Shown: positions 49,278 through 59,953, counted from the first letter of the stretch. The stretch: 64,000 bases of DNA from Orbaceae bacterium ESL0727 (GCA_029433345.1 JAQTHY010000001.1:124001-188000); one strand, 5' to 3'. The notes: generated by a model not told the origin, from the letters alone. Numbers and translations: made by a program.

Positions 49278-50429
49278 TTATTTTGGCCAATTACGAATCC
49301 AACGGACTGTTTCGGTCAAGCTATTAGCACTTTGAATAGTTGGGAATATTTCTGTAACAGTACGGTTCCAGCGTTCGATTGGTGCAACGGTAACATAAAC
49401 AATGTCATAAGGTTCTAAATCAATATTTGTTGCAAGTGCCATCGCAGTCGCATCTTTCAAATTAAGCTGATAAACATTGGCAATTCGACCTTTTTTCGCT
49501 TCTGCCGTACCGGCTTTAGTCGCACGAATGACAAACACACCTGACGCATCGCTTGTTTTTTGATTCATACCTTCTGCTTTACCTAACGCTTCAGCTAAGG
49601 TCATGCCTGATTTATCCATAACAAGTGATGATTGCACACCTACTTCGCCCATCACGAATACTTTCAACGTATCATTGGTTGGAATATAGAGGATATCACC
49701 ATCAGTCAATAATCTATTTTGTGTCAAATCCCCATATTGCATCAACGCTTCAAGTGAAATTGTCTCTTTACGCCCATTATGGGTTAAGACAGCGCTACGC
49801 CAATCCGCTTTATCGGTGAGACCACCTGCATTATTGATGGCATCTAAAATAGTCAAGGGGATATTTCTAATCGGTTGTTTACCCGATTTGACAACTTCAC
49901 CTGTTATATAGGCTTTTTGAGAATTAAAGGCGGAAATACTAATATCGACTTGTGGGCTTTCAATATAGGTAGATAGTTTCGATGAAATATCATTACGTAC
50001 TTCTTCTAATGTTTTCCCCGTTACTTTCATTTTACCAACATAGGGATAATAGATGGTACCATCGGCGTGAACCCAGTTACCTGCTTCGCTAGCACTACGG
50101 TACGAACCGGCAGGAATAGTTAATTCTGGGTGATCCCATACGGTAACGTTGATAATGTCACCAATACCGATTCTATATTGATAATTTTTAATTTTGTCAT
50201 CTAATAATGTGTTATTTTTAGCAATAGCCGGTAGCTTATGTAAATTTTTAACTAGCCCTGGTGTAACAGGATAAATATCCACTAAACTGTTAATATCAAC
50301 ATTACTATCTGGTTGCTTAATAACATTTTTATTTCCTGTACTAATATGAGATCCTGTTAAAGTACAGCCGCTCATTAGTAAGCTTGTTATCACTAATAAT
50401 GCAACATTACGCTTAATATTTTTCATCAT
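49278..50429 (-). CDS. wza: Outer-membrane polysaccharide export protein Wza
   Basis: This 383-residue lipoprotein forms the octameric outer-membrane channel for capsule or exopolysaccharide. The lipobox is LLMSGC. The sequence matches E. coli K30 Wza throughout: [52 protein letters not shown] and the closing helix [11 protein letters not shown]. An inner ATG pair gives a normal lipoprotein signal. No ops/JUMPstart sequence was seen upstream, and no glycosyltransferase genes follow wzc. Confidence 0.94.
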   Translation of the reverse strand: MMKNIKRNVALLVITSLLMSGCTLTGSHISTGNKNVIKQPDSNVDINSLVDIYPVTPGLVKNLHKLPAIAKNNTLLDDKIKNYQYRIGIGDIINVTVWDHPELTIPAGSYRSASEAGNWVHADGTIYYPYVGKMKVTGKTLEEVRNDISSKLSTYIESPQVDISISAFNSQKAYITGEVVKSGKQPIRNIPLTILDAINNAGGLTDKADWRSAVLTHNGRKETISLEALMQYGDLTQNRLLTDGDILYIPTNDTLKVFVMGEVGVQSSLVMDKSGMTLAEALGKAEGMNQKTSDASGVFVIRATKAGTAEAKKGRIANVYQLNLKDATAMALATNIDLEPYDIVYVTVAPIERWNRTVTEIFPTIQSANSLTETVRWIRNWPK

Positions 50430-50512
50430 TCTTATGCACCAAATTATAATAGATAAAATTCCCGTGTATAATAGCATTCAAAATAATATCGACAAATATA
50501 ATTTTGATTTTT

Positions 50513-51862
50513 TTATTGATTCTTATCTGAATGCCAACCTGTTTTCGCTAGCGGATAGAAACCAACTGCTACCGCTAATAATGAAACTAACGCAATATAA
50601 ATACCCGCGCCAAGATAACTATATGCGCCTAACAAATGATCAGGACTTAATAGATAAATCGTTAAAGTTGGGGTAATAGCACTGAACAAGGCATAGGCTA
50701 AATTATATGAAAACGATAATCCTGAATAACGAATTGCTGGAGGAAAGGCGCGAGTACCAATAATGGGAGTAATCGCAATCGCTCCTGTGAATAGACCAAA
50801 CAGTGCCCAAACCAAATAGAGGTGAGTTAAACTCATATCAGCACTTAATGAGTTATAGAAATAGAGGCTCACAATGGCTAATCCACCCCATGCTATAATT
50901 ACATTTTTTGTTGTCCCTAGTTTGTCTTCTAACCAACCAAATAATATACAGCCAAGCGTTAACGTTAAGGCACCAATACATCCGCCAATACGCCAATCTA
51001 AATTAGCAAAATGGTACATCCCCCCCACAATACGTCCCGGGGTAATTAAAATACCAACCATAATCGTGGTGGATAATGACCAAGTTAAAATAGCCACAAT
51101 TACGCACGCGATTTTGTGTTTTTTGATAACAGTAACAACAGGGATACTTTTTTCTAATGCTTTACGTGCTGCTAAGGCTTTAAAAATCGGTGTTTCAGAT
51201 AAGAATCGGCGTAAGTAAACCGAAATCACACCAAAAATACCGCCAATGATAAAGGGAATACGCCAAGCAAAATTAAGGATATCATCCATACTAAAACATA
51301 AATCGATGAAAATCGTCACTAAAAAGCCAAGTAAGATACCACCGGTAATACCCGAAGTTAACGCGCCGATACCAAAACCATAACGTTGTTGTGGCACATG
51401 TTCCGCAATAAATACCCACGCGCCTGGCATTTCACCACCAATAGCTGCGCCTTGTAACATGCGCATAACTAAGAGTAATAATGGTGCGAAAATCCCAATC
51501 GATTCATAAGTCGGTAGGACACCAATCAAGAAAGTCGGTAATGCCATCATCGCGACACTAAGTGTAAACATTCTTTTACGCCCTACTTTATCGCCAAAAT
51601 GTGCCATGATAATACCGCCAATTGGACGGACCAAATAGCCTGCAGCAAAAATTCCCCACGCAAACAGATCCTTTGTGAGTGAATCTAAACTGTGTGGTAA
51701 AAACAGCGGCTTAACAATCGCATCAATATATAATGCATAAATAACAAAATCATAAAATTCTAATGTTCCACCTAAAGAAGAAAGCACTAATGTTTTAAAG
51801 TCTTTCATATTTAGAGGTCGTGCACTTGGTTGCCATCCGGCATTTATTTCAGTTTGGCTCAT
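50513..51862 (-). CDS. MFS transporter, metabolite:H+ symporter (MHS) family
   Basis: This 449-residue carrier has 12 membrane segments and MHS-family features: LGGTLEFYDFVIYALY, RPIGGIIMAHFGDKVGRKR, RMLQGAAIGGEMPGAWVFIAEHVP in outline, and FLSETPIF. Relatives transport proline/betaine, citrate, ketoglutarate or shikimate; which applies here is unclear. It precedes wza by 83 bases on the same strand, so some read-through into the export operon is possible. Confidence 0.85.
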   Translation of the reverse strand: MSQTEINAGWQPSARPLNMKDFKTLVLSSLGGTLEFYDFVIYALYIDAIVKPLFLPHSLDSLTKDLFAWGIFAAGYLVRPIGGIIMAHFGDKVGRKRMFTLSVAMMALPTFLIGVLPTYESIGIFAPLLLLVMRMLQGAAIGGEMPGAWVFIAEHVPQQRYGFGIGALTSGITGGILLGFLVTIFIDLCFSMDDILNFAWRIPFIIGGIFGVISVYLRRFLSETPIFKALAARKALEKSIPVVTVIKKHKIACVIVAILTWSLSTTIMVGILITPGRIVGGMYHFANLDWRIGGCIGALTLTLGCILFGWLEDKLGTTKNVIIAWGGLAIVSLYFYNSLSADMSLTHLYLVWALFGLFTGAIAITPIIGTRAFPPAIRYSGLSFSYNLAYALFSAITPTLTIYLLSPDHLLGAYSYLGAGIYIALVSLLAVAVGFYPLAKTGWHSDKNQ

Positions 51863-52247
51863 GAAAAAACCTTATTATAAAACTTGTTATATAAATAATG
51901 TATGATTTATCAATAGCTAACTTTCTATATCCATTCACTTAAAAATAATTTTTCTATTACGCGTGATCAAAACAAATACTCAAAATTTAAGTATCGATAA
52001 GCTAAATTGCCTATAAACAGTTTATTTTCTAACGTAATTTTTAAGATTAATGGCTATATAAAATAGCCCGTTATAAAAGCGAACAAGTATCTTGCCACAA
52101 AAATCGTTTTTTAGTAAAGAAAAAGAAACACGATTCTGGTTTTGATACTTTTTTTACGCTTATCACATCCTACAGAGATACAGGTAGGATGTGATAAAGT
52201 TTGATCGAAATACTTACTGCGTGTCGTCAATAGCAGCCAAAATAAAC
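51863..52247. other. Spacer between MHS transporter and copper chaperone genes
   Basis: These 385 bases contain no convincing gene. A small hairpin (GGCTAT-N5-ATAGCC, 52052-52068) and a strong 14-bp stem-loop near the chaperone gene are the only structures seen. The transporter promoter should lie at the left. Confidence 0.4.
52160..52197. other. 14-bp stem-loop downstream of copZ
   Basis: TTATCACATCCTAC and GTAGGATGTGATAA pair perfectly around ten bases, about 50 bases after the chaperone stop. The T run is on the wrong side for the minus strand, so it is not a standard terminator. Confidence 0.55.
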
Positions 52248-52451
52248 TTAATAGGCAATACCGACATATTGAAAACCGGCATCATCAATAGCTGCAATGG
52301 CGGCTTCTTGTGAAAGGGTACCATTTTCGATATTGACTTCGTGTTTAGCAAGATCGACAGTTACCTTGGCTTTAGGATCAACCTTATTAATCGCTTTAGT
52401 GATAGTTTTCACACAGTGTTCACAACTCATATTATCCACAATTAATTTCAT
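52248..52451 (-). CDS. copZ: Heavy-metal-associated domain protein, copper chaperone
   Basis: This 67-residue single HMA domain has the metal-binding motif MSCEHC near residues 8-13 and a ferredoxin-like beta-alpha-beta-beta-alpha-beta pattern. Such proteins carry Cu(I) to a copper ATPase. No ATPase gene or CueR-type regulator is adjacent. AAGGAGAAATGCA before the ATG gives a strong ribosome site. CopZ is the usual name, but other HMA chaperones look alike. Confidence 0.85.
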   Translation of the reverse strand: MKLIVDNMSCEHCVKTITKAINKVDPKAKVTVDLAKHEVNIENGTLSQEAAIAAIDDAGFQYVGIAY

Positions 52452-52613
52452 TGCATTTCTCCTTTTTTTATAAAAAGTATACTACCGCTACCATCCAGAG
52501 ATGGTTGTTTCCCCGCGACTATGGTCGACGGATAGAGAGATGAGACACAGTTTGATAAAATTCCAACTTATGTCTCTTTTATTCTTGTTATATCACCTTC
52601 AGTCGAATACACA

Positions 52614-53975
52614 TCACTTACCAATACAGAAAGAACCGAATATACGGCCTAAAAGATCGTTCGACGTAAATTCACCGGTAATTTCACTCAATGCATCTTG
52701 GGCTAATCGCAACTCTTCTGCCAAAAGTTCACCAGCACAAAACTCCAATAGCTGCTGTTTGCCACTATACAAATGTAACGCAGCCTTTTCAAGCGCTTGT
52801 AAATGTCGGCGACGCGCTAAAAAACCCCCTTCAGTACCACTCATAAAGCCCATTGACTGTTTCAGATGATCTCTTAATAAATCAATGCCATCGCCGGTTT
52901 TTGCCGACAATTTAATTAATGCATAGTTATCTGTTTCAAGATAACCTAATCCTTCACCCGTTAAGTCAGCTTTATTACGGATCACCGTAATCGGCAGGTG
53001 CTTAGGTAATCTTTGCTTGAATTCGGGCCAGAGTTTTTCCGGATCACTGTCTGGCGTTGTAGTGCTGTCCACCATTAATAAGACACGATCAGCTTGCTCA
53101 ATTTCTTGCCATGCTCGCTCAATACCTATCCGTTCGACTTCATCGGTTGCATCACGTAATCCGGCGGTATCAATAATATGTAGCGGCATGCCATCAATAT
53201 GTATATGCTCATGTAACACATCACGCGTGGTTCCTGCAATATCTGTCACAATCGCGGCATCGCGCCCCGCTAAGGCATTAAGTAAACTGGATTTTCCCGC
53301 ATTCGGTCGCCCAGCAATAACCACTTTCATTCCTTCGCGTAAAAGCGAGCCTTGTTTAGCTGTTTGCCTGACCGATTCCAAATTGGCAATGACATCGTTG
53401 AGTTGTTTTTCGATTTTACCATCTGATAAAAAATCAATCTCTTCCTCAGGGAAATCAATGGCTGCTTCGGTAAAAATACGTAATTGAATCAACGATTCGA
53501 CGAGGGCGTGAATTTTTTGCGAAAAGGCGCCTTGCAATGACGAAATAGCAGATTTAGCAGCTTGTTCGGAACTCGCATCGATTAGATCAGCAATCGCTTC
53601 TGCCTGTGCTAAATCTAATTTATCATTCAAAAATGCACGTTCAGAGAACTCACCAGGACGAGCAATACGTAGATGAGGTAATGCTAGAATGCGTTTTAAT
53701 AGAAGATCTAAAACTACCGGTCCACCATGACCTTGCAGTTCTAATACATCTTCGCCAGTAAACGAGTGTGGATTAGGGAAAAAGAGTGCAATTCCTTCAT
53801 CTAACGTTGAGCCTTCAGTATCTAAAAATGGTAAATAGCTGGCATAACGTGGTTTAGGCACTTGCCCCAAAACAGCTTTAGCGACGGTCTGTACTTGTGG
53901 ACCCGAAATACGCAAAATGCCAACGCCACCGCGTCCTGGTGGCGTTGCTTGTGCCACAATGGTATCTAAATTCAT
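52614..53975 (-). CDS. mnmE: tRNA uridine-5-carboxymethylaminomethyl modification GTPase MnmE
   Basis: This 453-residue GTPase acts with MnmG to modify wobble uridine 34 of certain tRNAs. It starts [23 protein letters not shown] (in outline), has the G domain inserted in a helical domain ([34 protein letters not shown]) and ends in the family-defining FCIGK. The ATG used lies three codons after a possible TTG. In many relatives it follows yidC; here copZ follows and a repeat-rich spacer precedes. Confidence 0.95.
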   Translation of the reverse strand: MNLDTIVAQATPPGRGGVGILRISGPQVQTVAKAVLGQVPKPRYASYLPFLDTEGSTLDEGIALFFPNPHSFTGEDVLELQGHGGPVVLDLLLKRILALPHLRIARPGEFSERAFLNDKLDLAQAEAIADLIDASSEQAAKSAISSLQGAFSQKIHALVESLIQLRIFTEAAIDFPEEEIDFLSDGKIEKQLNDVIANLESVRQTAKQGSLLREGMKVVIAGRPNAGKSSLLNALAGRDAAIVTDIAGTTRDVLHEHIHIDGMPLHIIDTAGLRDATDEVERIGIERAWQEIEQADRVLLMVDSTTTPDSDPEKLWPEFKQRLPKHLPITVIRNKADLTGEGLGYLETDNYALIKLSAKTGDGIDLLRDHLKQSMGFMSGTEGGFLARRRHLQALEKAALHLYSGKQQLLEFCAGELLAEELRLAQDALSEITGEFTSNDLLGRIFGSFCIGK

Positions 53976-54288
53976 ATTAGTCAATATCGTATTGTTAATC
54001 CTATGCTGATAATAGTTATTATGATATCACGACCACTAGACAAATTCAGCAATCGCTTTATGGATATGGATATGGATATGGATATGGGATTAGCATGCAA
54101 CGATTCTGATCTGATTTATAAAGATGCGTGGAATAACAGATCACGATATCAATAATGTTCAAAACTTTCAGAACTGCTACCCATTTCAATCAGAATTAGC
54201 ATAGCAAATTTAATCACTAACAGATTATAAACGGCATGTTGTCAACGTTAGCTTTATTATTTGTGCGTAATATTATTTGTGCATAATA
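53976..54288. other. Repeat-rich spacer between tag and mnmE
   Basis: About 313 bases without a gene. It holds a hexanucleotide array, a partial match to the dispersed element (CTTTCAGAACTGCTACC, 54155-54182 region) and a 16-bp array running into the tag gene. Confidence 0.5.
54060..54087. repeat. ATGGAT hexanucleotide repeat
   Basis: Four perfect head-to-tail ATGGAT copies followed by a partial one lie upstream of mnmE. Such an array can vary in copy number by slippage. Confidence 0.9.
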
Positions 54289-54304
54289 TTATTTGTGCAC
54301 AATA
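54257..54304. repeat. 16-bp tandem array at the end of tag
   Basis: TTATTTGTGCGTAATA, TTATTTGTGCATAATA and TTATTTGTGCACAATA run in exact 16-base register. The third unit contains the tag stop codon and its last codons. Confidence 0.9.
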
Positions 54305-54864
54305 GTATTTTTCCGGAAGCAGGTATCTAAATGGTCATCCACCAATCCCATAGATTGCATAAAGGCATAGCAGATGGTTGACCCCACAAACGTAAATCCG
54401 CGTTTTTTGAGTGCACGCGACATCTTATCGGAAATATCAGTGTGCGTTTTAGCGTCTTGTATACTATGGAGATGATTAATTAAGCTCTTCCCGTCTACAA
54501 ACGACCAAATAAATTGTGCAAAATCTTCACCTTGTTTTTGCATATTTAAATACGCGTTTGCATTTTTGACGATACTATATAGTTTGAGGCGATTGCGAAT
54601 CAGTCCTTTATTTTGCAATAATAAAGCGATATCGTCATCAGTCATTTGGTTAATTTTTGCGGGATCAAACATAAAAAAGCAGCGGCGATATTCTTCTCGT
54701 TTTTTAAGTACTGTGATCCACGATAATCCTGCTTGTTGCCCTTCTAGGCAAATTTTCTCAAATAATTTTAGGCTATCATGCTGTGGGACACCCCACTCAT
54801 TATCATGATAGTCAATATAAAGCGGGTCATCGGATACCCAAGTACAACGATTTTTATTATCCAT
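54289..54864 (-). CDS. tag: DNA-3-methyladenine glycosylase I
   Basis: This 191-residue zinc-snap base-excision glycosylase removes 3-methyladenine. It matches E. coli Tag: [39 protein letters not shown], and [28 protein letters not shown]. Zinc ligands Cys7, His20, and the C-terminal His and Cys are present. The extreme C-terminus overlaps the 16-bp tandem array, which may have altered the last residues. It diverges from glyQ, an arrangement also seen in E. coli. Confidence 0.95.
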   Translation of the reverse strand: MDNKNRCTWVSDDPLYIDYHDNEWGVPQHDSLKLFEKICLEGQQAGLSWITVLKKREEYRRCFFMFDPAKINQMTDDDIALLLQNKGLIRNRLKLYSIVKNANAYLNMQKQGEDFAQFIWSFVDGKSLINHLHSIQDAKTHTDISDKMSRALKKRGFTFVGSTICYAFMQSMGLVDDHLDTCFRKNTIVHK

Positions 54865-54958
54865 ATGCCGTCTCTATTTCACAAGCGGGAATAAACAGTA
54901 TAAAATACGAGACTATTTACCGTATTACGATTTCAATTACATCATAAAAGAAAACATC

Positions 54959-55912
54959 ATGCAAAAGTTTAATGTCAAAACCTTTCAAGGGTTAATTCTT
55001 ACCTTACAAGATTACTGGGCAAATCAAGGATGCACAATTATTCAGCCATTGGATATGGAAGTTGGCGCAGGCACATCGCATCCAATGACTTGTTTACGTG
55101 CGCTAGGCCCAGAACCTATCCATGCGGCTTATGTGCAACCATCACGTCGCCCAACCGATGGTCGTTATGGGGAAAATCCTAATCGTTTACAACATTATTA
55201 TCAATTTCAAGTGATTTTAAAACCGTCGCCTGACAATATTCAAGAGCTCTATTTAGGTTCATTGAAGGAATTGGGACTTGATCCAACCGTAAACGATATT
55301 CGATTTGTTGAAGATAACTGGGAAAATCCAACACTCGGTGCTTGGGGGTTAGGTTGGGAAATTTGGCTAAACGGAATGGAAGTCACTCAATTTACCTATT
55401 TCCAGCAAGTAGGCGGACTTGAATGTAAACCTGTCACCGGTGAAATCACCTATGGTTTGGAACGTTTGGCCATGTATATCCAAGGTGTAGATAGTGTTTA
55501 TGATTTAGTTTGGAGTGATGGTGTTTTTGGTAAAACGACTTATGGCGATGTATTTCATCAAAATGAAGTTGAGCAATCCACTTATAATTTTGAGTATGCC
55601 AATACTGATTTCTTATTTTATTGCTTTAATGAACACGAGAAAGAAGCACGATTTTTGTTAGAACTTGAGAAACCACTTCCGCTCCCTGCTTATGAACGCA
55701 TTTTAAAAGCAGCGCACTGTTTTAATTTACTTGATGCTCGTAAAGCCATTTCGGTCACTGAACGACAACGTTATATTTTACGGATTCGCACGTTGACCAA
55801 GCTTGTTGCCGAAGCTTATTACGCGTCGCGCGAAGCATTAGGATTTCCAATGTGTCAAAATAAAAGTGCCAATACAGAGCGAGCTATTGCCACTGATCAA
55901 GCAAGTAAGTAA
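54959..55912 (+). CDS. glyQ: Glycine--tRNA ligase alpha subunit
   Basis: This 317-residue catalytic subunit of the heterotetrameric glycyl-tRNA synthetase begins [17 protein letters not shown] and contains [20 protein letters not shown] and [23 protein letters not shown]. It is about 14 residues longer than the E. coli subunit, mostly at the C-terminus ([13 protein letters not shown]). glyS follows after 12 bases. Confidence 0.96.
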   Translation: MQKFNVKTFQGLILTLQDYWANQGCTIIQPLDMEVGAGTSHPMTCLRALGPEPIHAAYVQPSRRPTDGRYGENPNRLQHYYQFQVILKPSPDNIQELYLGSLKELGLDPTVNDIRFVEDNWENPTLGAWGLGWEIWLNGMEVTQFTYFQQVGGLECKPVTGEITYGLERLAMYIQGVDSVYDLVWSDGVFGKTTYGDVFHQNEVEQSTYNFEYANTDFLFYCFNEHEKEARFLLELEKPLPLPAYERILKAAHCFNLLDARKAISVTERQRYILRIRTLTKLVAEAYYASREALGFPMCQNKSANTERAIATDQASK

Positions 55913-55924
55913 GGAATAACAATT

Positions 55925-57994
55925 ATGCAAAATACATTTTTAGTTGAAATTGGTACTGAAGAGTTACCCCCTAAATCACTCCGAACACTTGCCGAAAGTT
56001 TTTCTGCTAATTTTATTGCGCAACTGGATAATGCTAATTTAGAGCATGGTGAAGTGCTATGGTATGCTTCTCCACGCCGCTTAGCATTAAAAGTACTAAA
56101 TCTAAATGATAAACAACCTGATAGCGAAATCGTTAAACGTGGACCGGCAGTCAGTGCCGCATTCGACGCCGAGGGTAAGCCGACCAAAGCGGCTGAAGGC
56201 TGGGCTCGTGGTTGTGGGATTACGGTTGATCAGGCCGAACGCCTGAAAACAGATAAAGGTGAATGGTTGGCCTATACTCACAAACAAGCTGGTCAGAAAG
56301 TTGTCAATCTTTTGTGTGATATGGTAAAAGCGGCATTAAGTAAATTACCTATTCCGAAACCGATGCGCTGGGCAGCTAAGCAAGTAGAATTTATTCGTCC
56401 AAGCCATACCGTAACCATGCTTTATGGGAATGAACTTGTTCCGGGTACGATTTTAGATATTGATTCGGATCGCGTGATTCGCGGACATCGCTTTATGGGT
56501 GAGCAAGTATTAACTATTGATAATGCTGATCAATACCCTGCTATTTTAGAAGAACGCGGCAAAGTGATTGCCGATTATGAAAAACGTAAAGCCATCATCA
56601 AAACACAAGCAGAATTGGCTGCACAAAAACTAAATGGCAAAGCAGATCTCACTGAAAGTCTATTAGAAGAAGTTTGTTCACTGGTTGAGTGGCCTGTGGT
56701 ATTAACAGCTAAATTTGAAGAAAAATTTTTGCAAGTCCCAGCCGAAGCGTTAGTCTATACCATGAAGGGCGATCAGAAATATTTTCCTGTTTATGATAAA
56801 CAAGGCAAATTACTGCCTAATTTTATTTTTGTGGCCAATATTGAATCGAAAGATCCACACGTTGTGATTGCTGGTAATGAGAAAGTCGTACGTCCTCGCC
56901 TTGCAGATGCCGAATTCTTCTATAAAACTGATTTAAAACAACAATTACAAGATCGTTTACCACGTCTAGAAACAGTTTTATTTCAACAGCAACTTGGTAC
57001 AGTAAAAGATAAAGCACTTCGTTTAGAGCAGTTATCAAGTTATATTGCCAGTAAAATAGGCGCAGATATGACACAAGCGGCCCGCGCTGGTAAATTGGCT
57101 AAATGTGATCTCGTGACCAATACCGTGTTTGAATTTCCTGAAACACAAGGCATTATGGGACGTTATTTAGCCTTAAAAGACGGGGAACCTATCGAAGTTG
57201 CAACGGCAATCGAAGAACAATACAAACCTCGTTTTGCCGGTGATGAACTACCCAGTATGCCAGTTGCCAGTGCGGTTGCGATCGCCGAAAAAATGGATAC
57301 GCTAGTTGGTATTTTTGGTATTGGACAACAACCGAAAGCAGATAAAGATCCCTTTGCACTACGCCGTGCAGCAATCGGTATCTTGCGGATTTGTGTTGAA
57401 CAGTCGCTGCCGATTGATTTAGTGGATTTAGCGACTTATGCCGCATCCTTATACGGTGATAAATTAACAAATCCTAATGTTATCGATGAAGTCGTCAATT
57501 TTATGCAAGGACGATTCCGTGCTTGGTATCAAGAACAAGGTTTTTCTGTCGATGTTATCCAAGCTGTACTGGCATTGAATCCTACTCAACCGGCAGATTT
57601 CGATGCGCGTATTAAAGCCGTCAGTTATTTTAGAAATTTACCTGAAGCAGCTTCATTAGCCGATGCCAATAAACGGGTATCCAATATTTTAACCAAAGCG
57701 GCTATGACTATTCCTGAAAAAGTGAACACGTCGTTACTGTCAGCGGGCGCGGAAGGTGAGTTAGCGAAACGAGTTGCTATTTTAGGTGATAAATTAGAGC
57801 CATACTTTGAGCAGGGCCATTATCAAGACGCATTAGTCGAATTATCAGCACTCAAAACGCCAATTGATGCTTTTTTTGATTCAGTTATGGTGATGTCCGA
57901 CGATGAACAAATCAAACGGAATCGTTTGGCATTATTAAGTCAATTACAGAATCTATTTTTAAAAGTAGCGGATATTTCTTTGCTACAGTCGTAA
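55925..57994 (+). CDS. glyS: Glycine--tRNA ligase beta subunit
   Basis: This 689-residue tRNA-binding subunit opens with [16 protein letters not shown] and has the HD-like and anticodon-binding domains expected, with [22 protein letters not shown] and [15 protein letters not shown]. It forms the alpha2beta2 enzyme with GlyQ. A perfect 11-bp stem-loop follows the stop, before yciC. Confidence 0.96.
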   Translation: MQNTFLVEIGTEELPPKSLRTLAESFSANFIAQLDNANLEHGEVLWYASPRRLALKVLNLNDKQPDSEIVKRGPAVSAAFDAEGKPTKAAEGWARGCGITVDQAERLKTDKGEWLAYTHKQAGQKVVNLLCDMVKAALSKLPIPKPMRWAAKQVEFIRPSHTVTMLYGNELVPGTILDIDSDRVIRGHRFMGEQVLTIDNADQYPAILEERGKVIADYEKRKAIIKTQAELAAQKLNGKADLTESLLEEVCSLVEWPVVLTAKFEEKFLQVPAEALVYTMKGDQKYFPVYDKQGKLLPNFIFVANIESKDPHVVIAGNEKVVRPRLADAEFFYKTDLKQQLQDRLPRLETVLFQQQLGTVKDKALRLEQLSSYIASKIGADMTQAARAGKLAKCDLVTNTVFEFPETQGIMGRYLALKDGEPIEVATAIEEQYKPRFAGDELPSMPVASAVAIAEKMDTLVGIFGIGQQPKADKDPFALRRAAIGILRICVEQSLPIDLVDLATYAASLYGDKLTNPNVIDEVVNFMQGRFRAWYQEQGFSVDVIQAVLALNPTQPADFDARIKAVSYFRNLPEAASLADANKRVSNILTKAAMTIPEKVNTSLLSAGAEGELAKRVAILGDKLEPYFEQGHYQDALVELSALKTPIDAFFDSVMVMSDDEQIKRNRLALLSQLQNLFLKVADISLLQS

Positions 57995-58003
57995 TTATTC
58001 CCG

Positions 58004-58029
58004 ATCCCATCGATAGCCATCGATGGGAT
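58004..58029. other. 11-bp stem-loop between glyS and yciC
   Basis: ATCCCATCGAT and ATCGATGGGAT pair perfectly around AGCC just after glyS. No T tract follows. It could reduce read-through or protect the glyQS message. Confidence 0.55.
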
Positions 58030-58051
58030 ATGAATTATGTAAGGTGATCTT

Positions 58052-58855
58052 GTGTTAACATTCTCATCTCTTTTGAGTGATACTAAAAATTTTCTTCTTT
58101 ACCATATCAAATCGATTCTAATGATATTAGTCGTCCTTGCGATTATTTCACAACTCATTAGCTTGTGCTTATATCCAAATAGCGATGTAATGTTACCATT
58201 ACAACATTTACTCGAACAGTCTGCCGAAAACGGTGATTCATTACAGATTGTGATGCAAAAAATAAGTACCTTATCAGAGACTGAAAAAAGTGCTATCGTT
58301 AATGTTGTCATTCACTATCTGTTGCAACTTATTTGCGTCTATATTATTACCACTCTTATTACTATTAGTGTGTTATTAGCCACTATCTATAATTTAACCT
58401 ATAAACAATTAACGTTGAGTACGCTACTACAAAACAGTTTACGGATTGTGCCAACGCTTTTCTTATTTATGTTGTTGTCTATTCCTTACTTCTTTTTATT
58501 ATTTCTCTTGGCTATGATGATCCCTCCACTGGCTATTGTTTTATTGCTATTGGGTTCACTCTTATATATGGCGATTTATCTCCTGTATTTAGCATTAACC
58601 ATCGAACCCGTAGAGAAATGGTCTATCTTCGCTAAGATCCGCACTAGCCTTATTTTATTGAAACGGCATATTCGGTTAATATTACCAATGCTCGGATTAT
58701 GGCTTATTACCAGCATCTTATTAAATGCATTTGTGGAAACGTTATCCATTAATAATATAATAATTAATATTGTCGCAAATGCGATTAATCTATTGCTCAA
58801 CTTTATTGTTATCTGTTATTTTTATCGATTATATATGCTGACTAATAAGGCCTAA
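58052..58855 (+). CDS. yciC: YciC-family (UPF0259) inner-membrane protein
   Basis: This 267-residue protein has about six hydrophobic segments and resembles E. coli YciC in size and pattern (an opening with a membrane helix, a charged middle, then PP-LAIVLLLLGSLLYMAIYLLYLAL). Its function is unknown; the family has been suggested to act in membrane homeostasis. The start is GTG with AAGGTGA before it. The stop directly abuts the start of ybaK. Confidence 0.75.
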   Translation: MLTFSSLLSDTKNFLLYHIKSILMILVVLAIISQLISLCLYPNSDVMLPLQHLLEQSAENGDSLQIVMQKISTLSETEKSAIVNVVIHYLLQLICVYIITTLITISVLLATIYNLTYKQLTLSTLLQNSLRIVPTLFLFMLLSIPYFFLLFLLAMMIPPLAIVLLLLGSLLYMAIYLLYLALTIEPVEKWSIFAKIRTSLILLKRHIRLILPMLGLWLITSILLNAFVETLSINNIIINIVANAINLLLNFIVICYFYRLYMLTNKA

Positions 58856-59380
58856 ATGATGACACCTGCAATTAATTTGATAAAAAAGTTAAAGATTAAA
58901 TTTACTATTCATCAATATGAACATGATCCCCATGAAACGCATTTTGGACGCGAAGCCGTTGAGAAATTGGATCCTCATTTAGGTGTATTACCCGAACAAG
59001 TGTTTAAAACGTTAGTCATTTCACTTGACGGGAATGAAAAGAATCTGGCTGTCTGCGTCGTACCGGTTGATTTACAACTTGATCTTAAAAAAACAGCGAA
59101 AGCATTCAATCAGTTCACTTATAATGGAAAGGTCTTACATTGTAAGAAAGTTGAGTTAGTGGATCCCAATTTAGCCCAAAAAGTGACGGGTTACCTTGTT
59201 GGTGGAATTAGTCCATTAGGACAGAAAAAACTATTACCGACACTCATTGATATCAGTGCGGAAAAATTAACTTCAATGTTTGTTTCTGGTGGACGCAGGG
59301 GATTGGAAATCGAAATTGCACCGCAAGAGTTAGCTAAAATACTACAAGCACAAGTTATAGAAATAGCGACTGATAAATAG
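58856..59380 (+). CDS. ybaK: Cys-tRNA(Pro)/Cys-tRNA(Cys) deacylase YbaK
   Basis: This 174-residue editing enzyme clears cysteine mischarged on tRNA(Pro). It matches E. coli Yba[24 protein letters not shown], the substrate-binding Lys in [21 protein letters not shown] and [11 protein letters not shown]. Compared with E. coli there are about ten extra residues around positions 84-96 ([12 protein letters not shown]) and a few near 40. It starts right after the yciC stop. A 17-bp duplication follows its stop. Confidence 0.92.
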   Translation: MMTPAINLIKKLKIKFTIHQYEHDPHETHFGREAVEKLDPHLGVLPEQVFKTLVISLDGNEKNLAVCVVPVDLQLDLKKTAKAFNQFTYNGKVLHCKKVELVDPNLAQKVTGYLVGGISPLGQKKLLPTLIDISAEKLTSMFVSGGRRGLEIEIAPQELAKILQAQVIEIATDK

Positions 59381-59386
59381 ATAATC

Positions 59387-59420
59387 AAAACAGCTAGATA
59401 GTAAAAACAGCCTACTAATA
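59387..59420. repeat. 17-bp tandem duplication after ybaK
   Basis: AAAACAGCTAGATAGTA is followed directly by the diverged copy AAAACAGCCTACTAATA, six bases after the ybaK stop. Confidence 0.65.
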
Positions 59421-59423
59421 ACA

Positions 59424-59449
59424 CAAAAAATTTTAGGGCATTCGCCCTA
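59424..59449 (-). terminator. Intrinsic terminator of hupA
   Basis: On the minus strand TAGGGC and GCCCTA enclose GAAT and are followed by AAATTTTTTGTG. This has a stem, a tetraloop and a T tract in the right orientation. Confidence 0.8.
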
Positions 59450-59469
59450 TAAAATAATTTTCAGCTATT

Positions 59470-59493
59470 TTCCGCCGGCATCAGCCAGCGGAA
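59470..59493 (-). other. Stem-loop between the hupA stop and its terminator
   Basis: In minus-strand RNA UUCCGCUGGC pairs with GCCGGCGGAA around UGAU (one U-G pair). The plus strand would have a mismatch. The arms resemble the hairpin downstream of dsbC. Confidence 0.55.
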
Positions 59494-59508
59494 TAAAGAA
59501 GCAGTAAC

Positions 59509-59781
59509 TTACTTAATGGCTTCTTTTAAACTTTTGCCTGAAACAAATGCTGGTACTTTACTTGCAGCAATTTTAATTTCAGCACCAGTTTTAGGATTAC
59601 GTCCTGTACGCGCTTTACGAGCGTTGACTTTAAAAGTACCAAAGCCAACTAGTTGAACTGAATCACCAGATTTTAATGATTCAGTAATCGCTTCTAATGT
59701 TGCTTCAAGCGCAGTTTTAGCGGCCACTTTAGTAATATCAGCTTTACTAGCAATAGCATCGACAAGTTCTGTTTTATTCAT
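59509..59781 (-). CDS. hupA: DNA-binding protein HU-alpha
   Basis: This 90-residue histone-like protein opens with [16 protein letters not shown] and has the DNA-clamping arm signature [21 protein letters not shown]. The longest frame adds 14 residues with no counterpart and is rejected. The hemE-yjaG-hupA order identifies it as hupA rather than hupB. A palindrome (AAATGTA-ATC-TACATTT, 59882-59898) lies about 100 bases upstream and may be regulatory. A proper terminator follows. Confidence 0.94.
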   Translation of the reverse strand: MNKTELVDAIASKADITKVAAKTALEATLEAITESLKSGDSVQLVGFGTFKVNARKARTGRNPKTGAEIKIAASKVPAFVSGKSLKEAIK

Positions 59782-59881
59782 AGATATATCCTTACATAAT
59801 TGTATTTCTATTAACGTTAACACGATAGATAAGATTGGTGACTTAATTTTATCTAATCAGACGCGAGTTCTTCTTAACCGT

Positions 59882-59898
59882 AAATGTAATCTACATTT
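59882..59898. promoter_or_regulatory. Dyad upstream of hupA
   Basis: AAATGTA and TACATTT form a perfect 7-bp dyad around ATC in the yjaG-hupA spacer. The binder is unknown. Confidence 0.4.
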
Positions 59899-59953
59899 GC
59901 CCAATATTACAGTGAAATTTAATAAAAATAAAAGAAATCGTTACCTTAACAGT

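Noticed and set aside
50430-50512. JUMPstart/ops element upstream of wza
   Set aside because: No GGCGGTAG-like sequence is present on the minus strand in the spacer.
52501-52869. Plus-strand 122-codon frame over the end of mnmE
   Set aside because: It is mostly antisense to the conserved MnmE C-terminus and shows no family features.
53017-53487. Plus-strand 156-codon frame inside mnmE
   Set aside because: Ser/Thr/Ile-rich composition typical of an antisense shadow, fully covered by the GTPase gene.
54060-54087. ATGGAT array as a phase-variation switch for mnmE
   Set aside because: It lies about 85 bases upstream of the start without a visible promoter spanning it, and a six-base unit would not alter a reading frame; kept only as a repeat.
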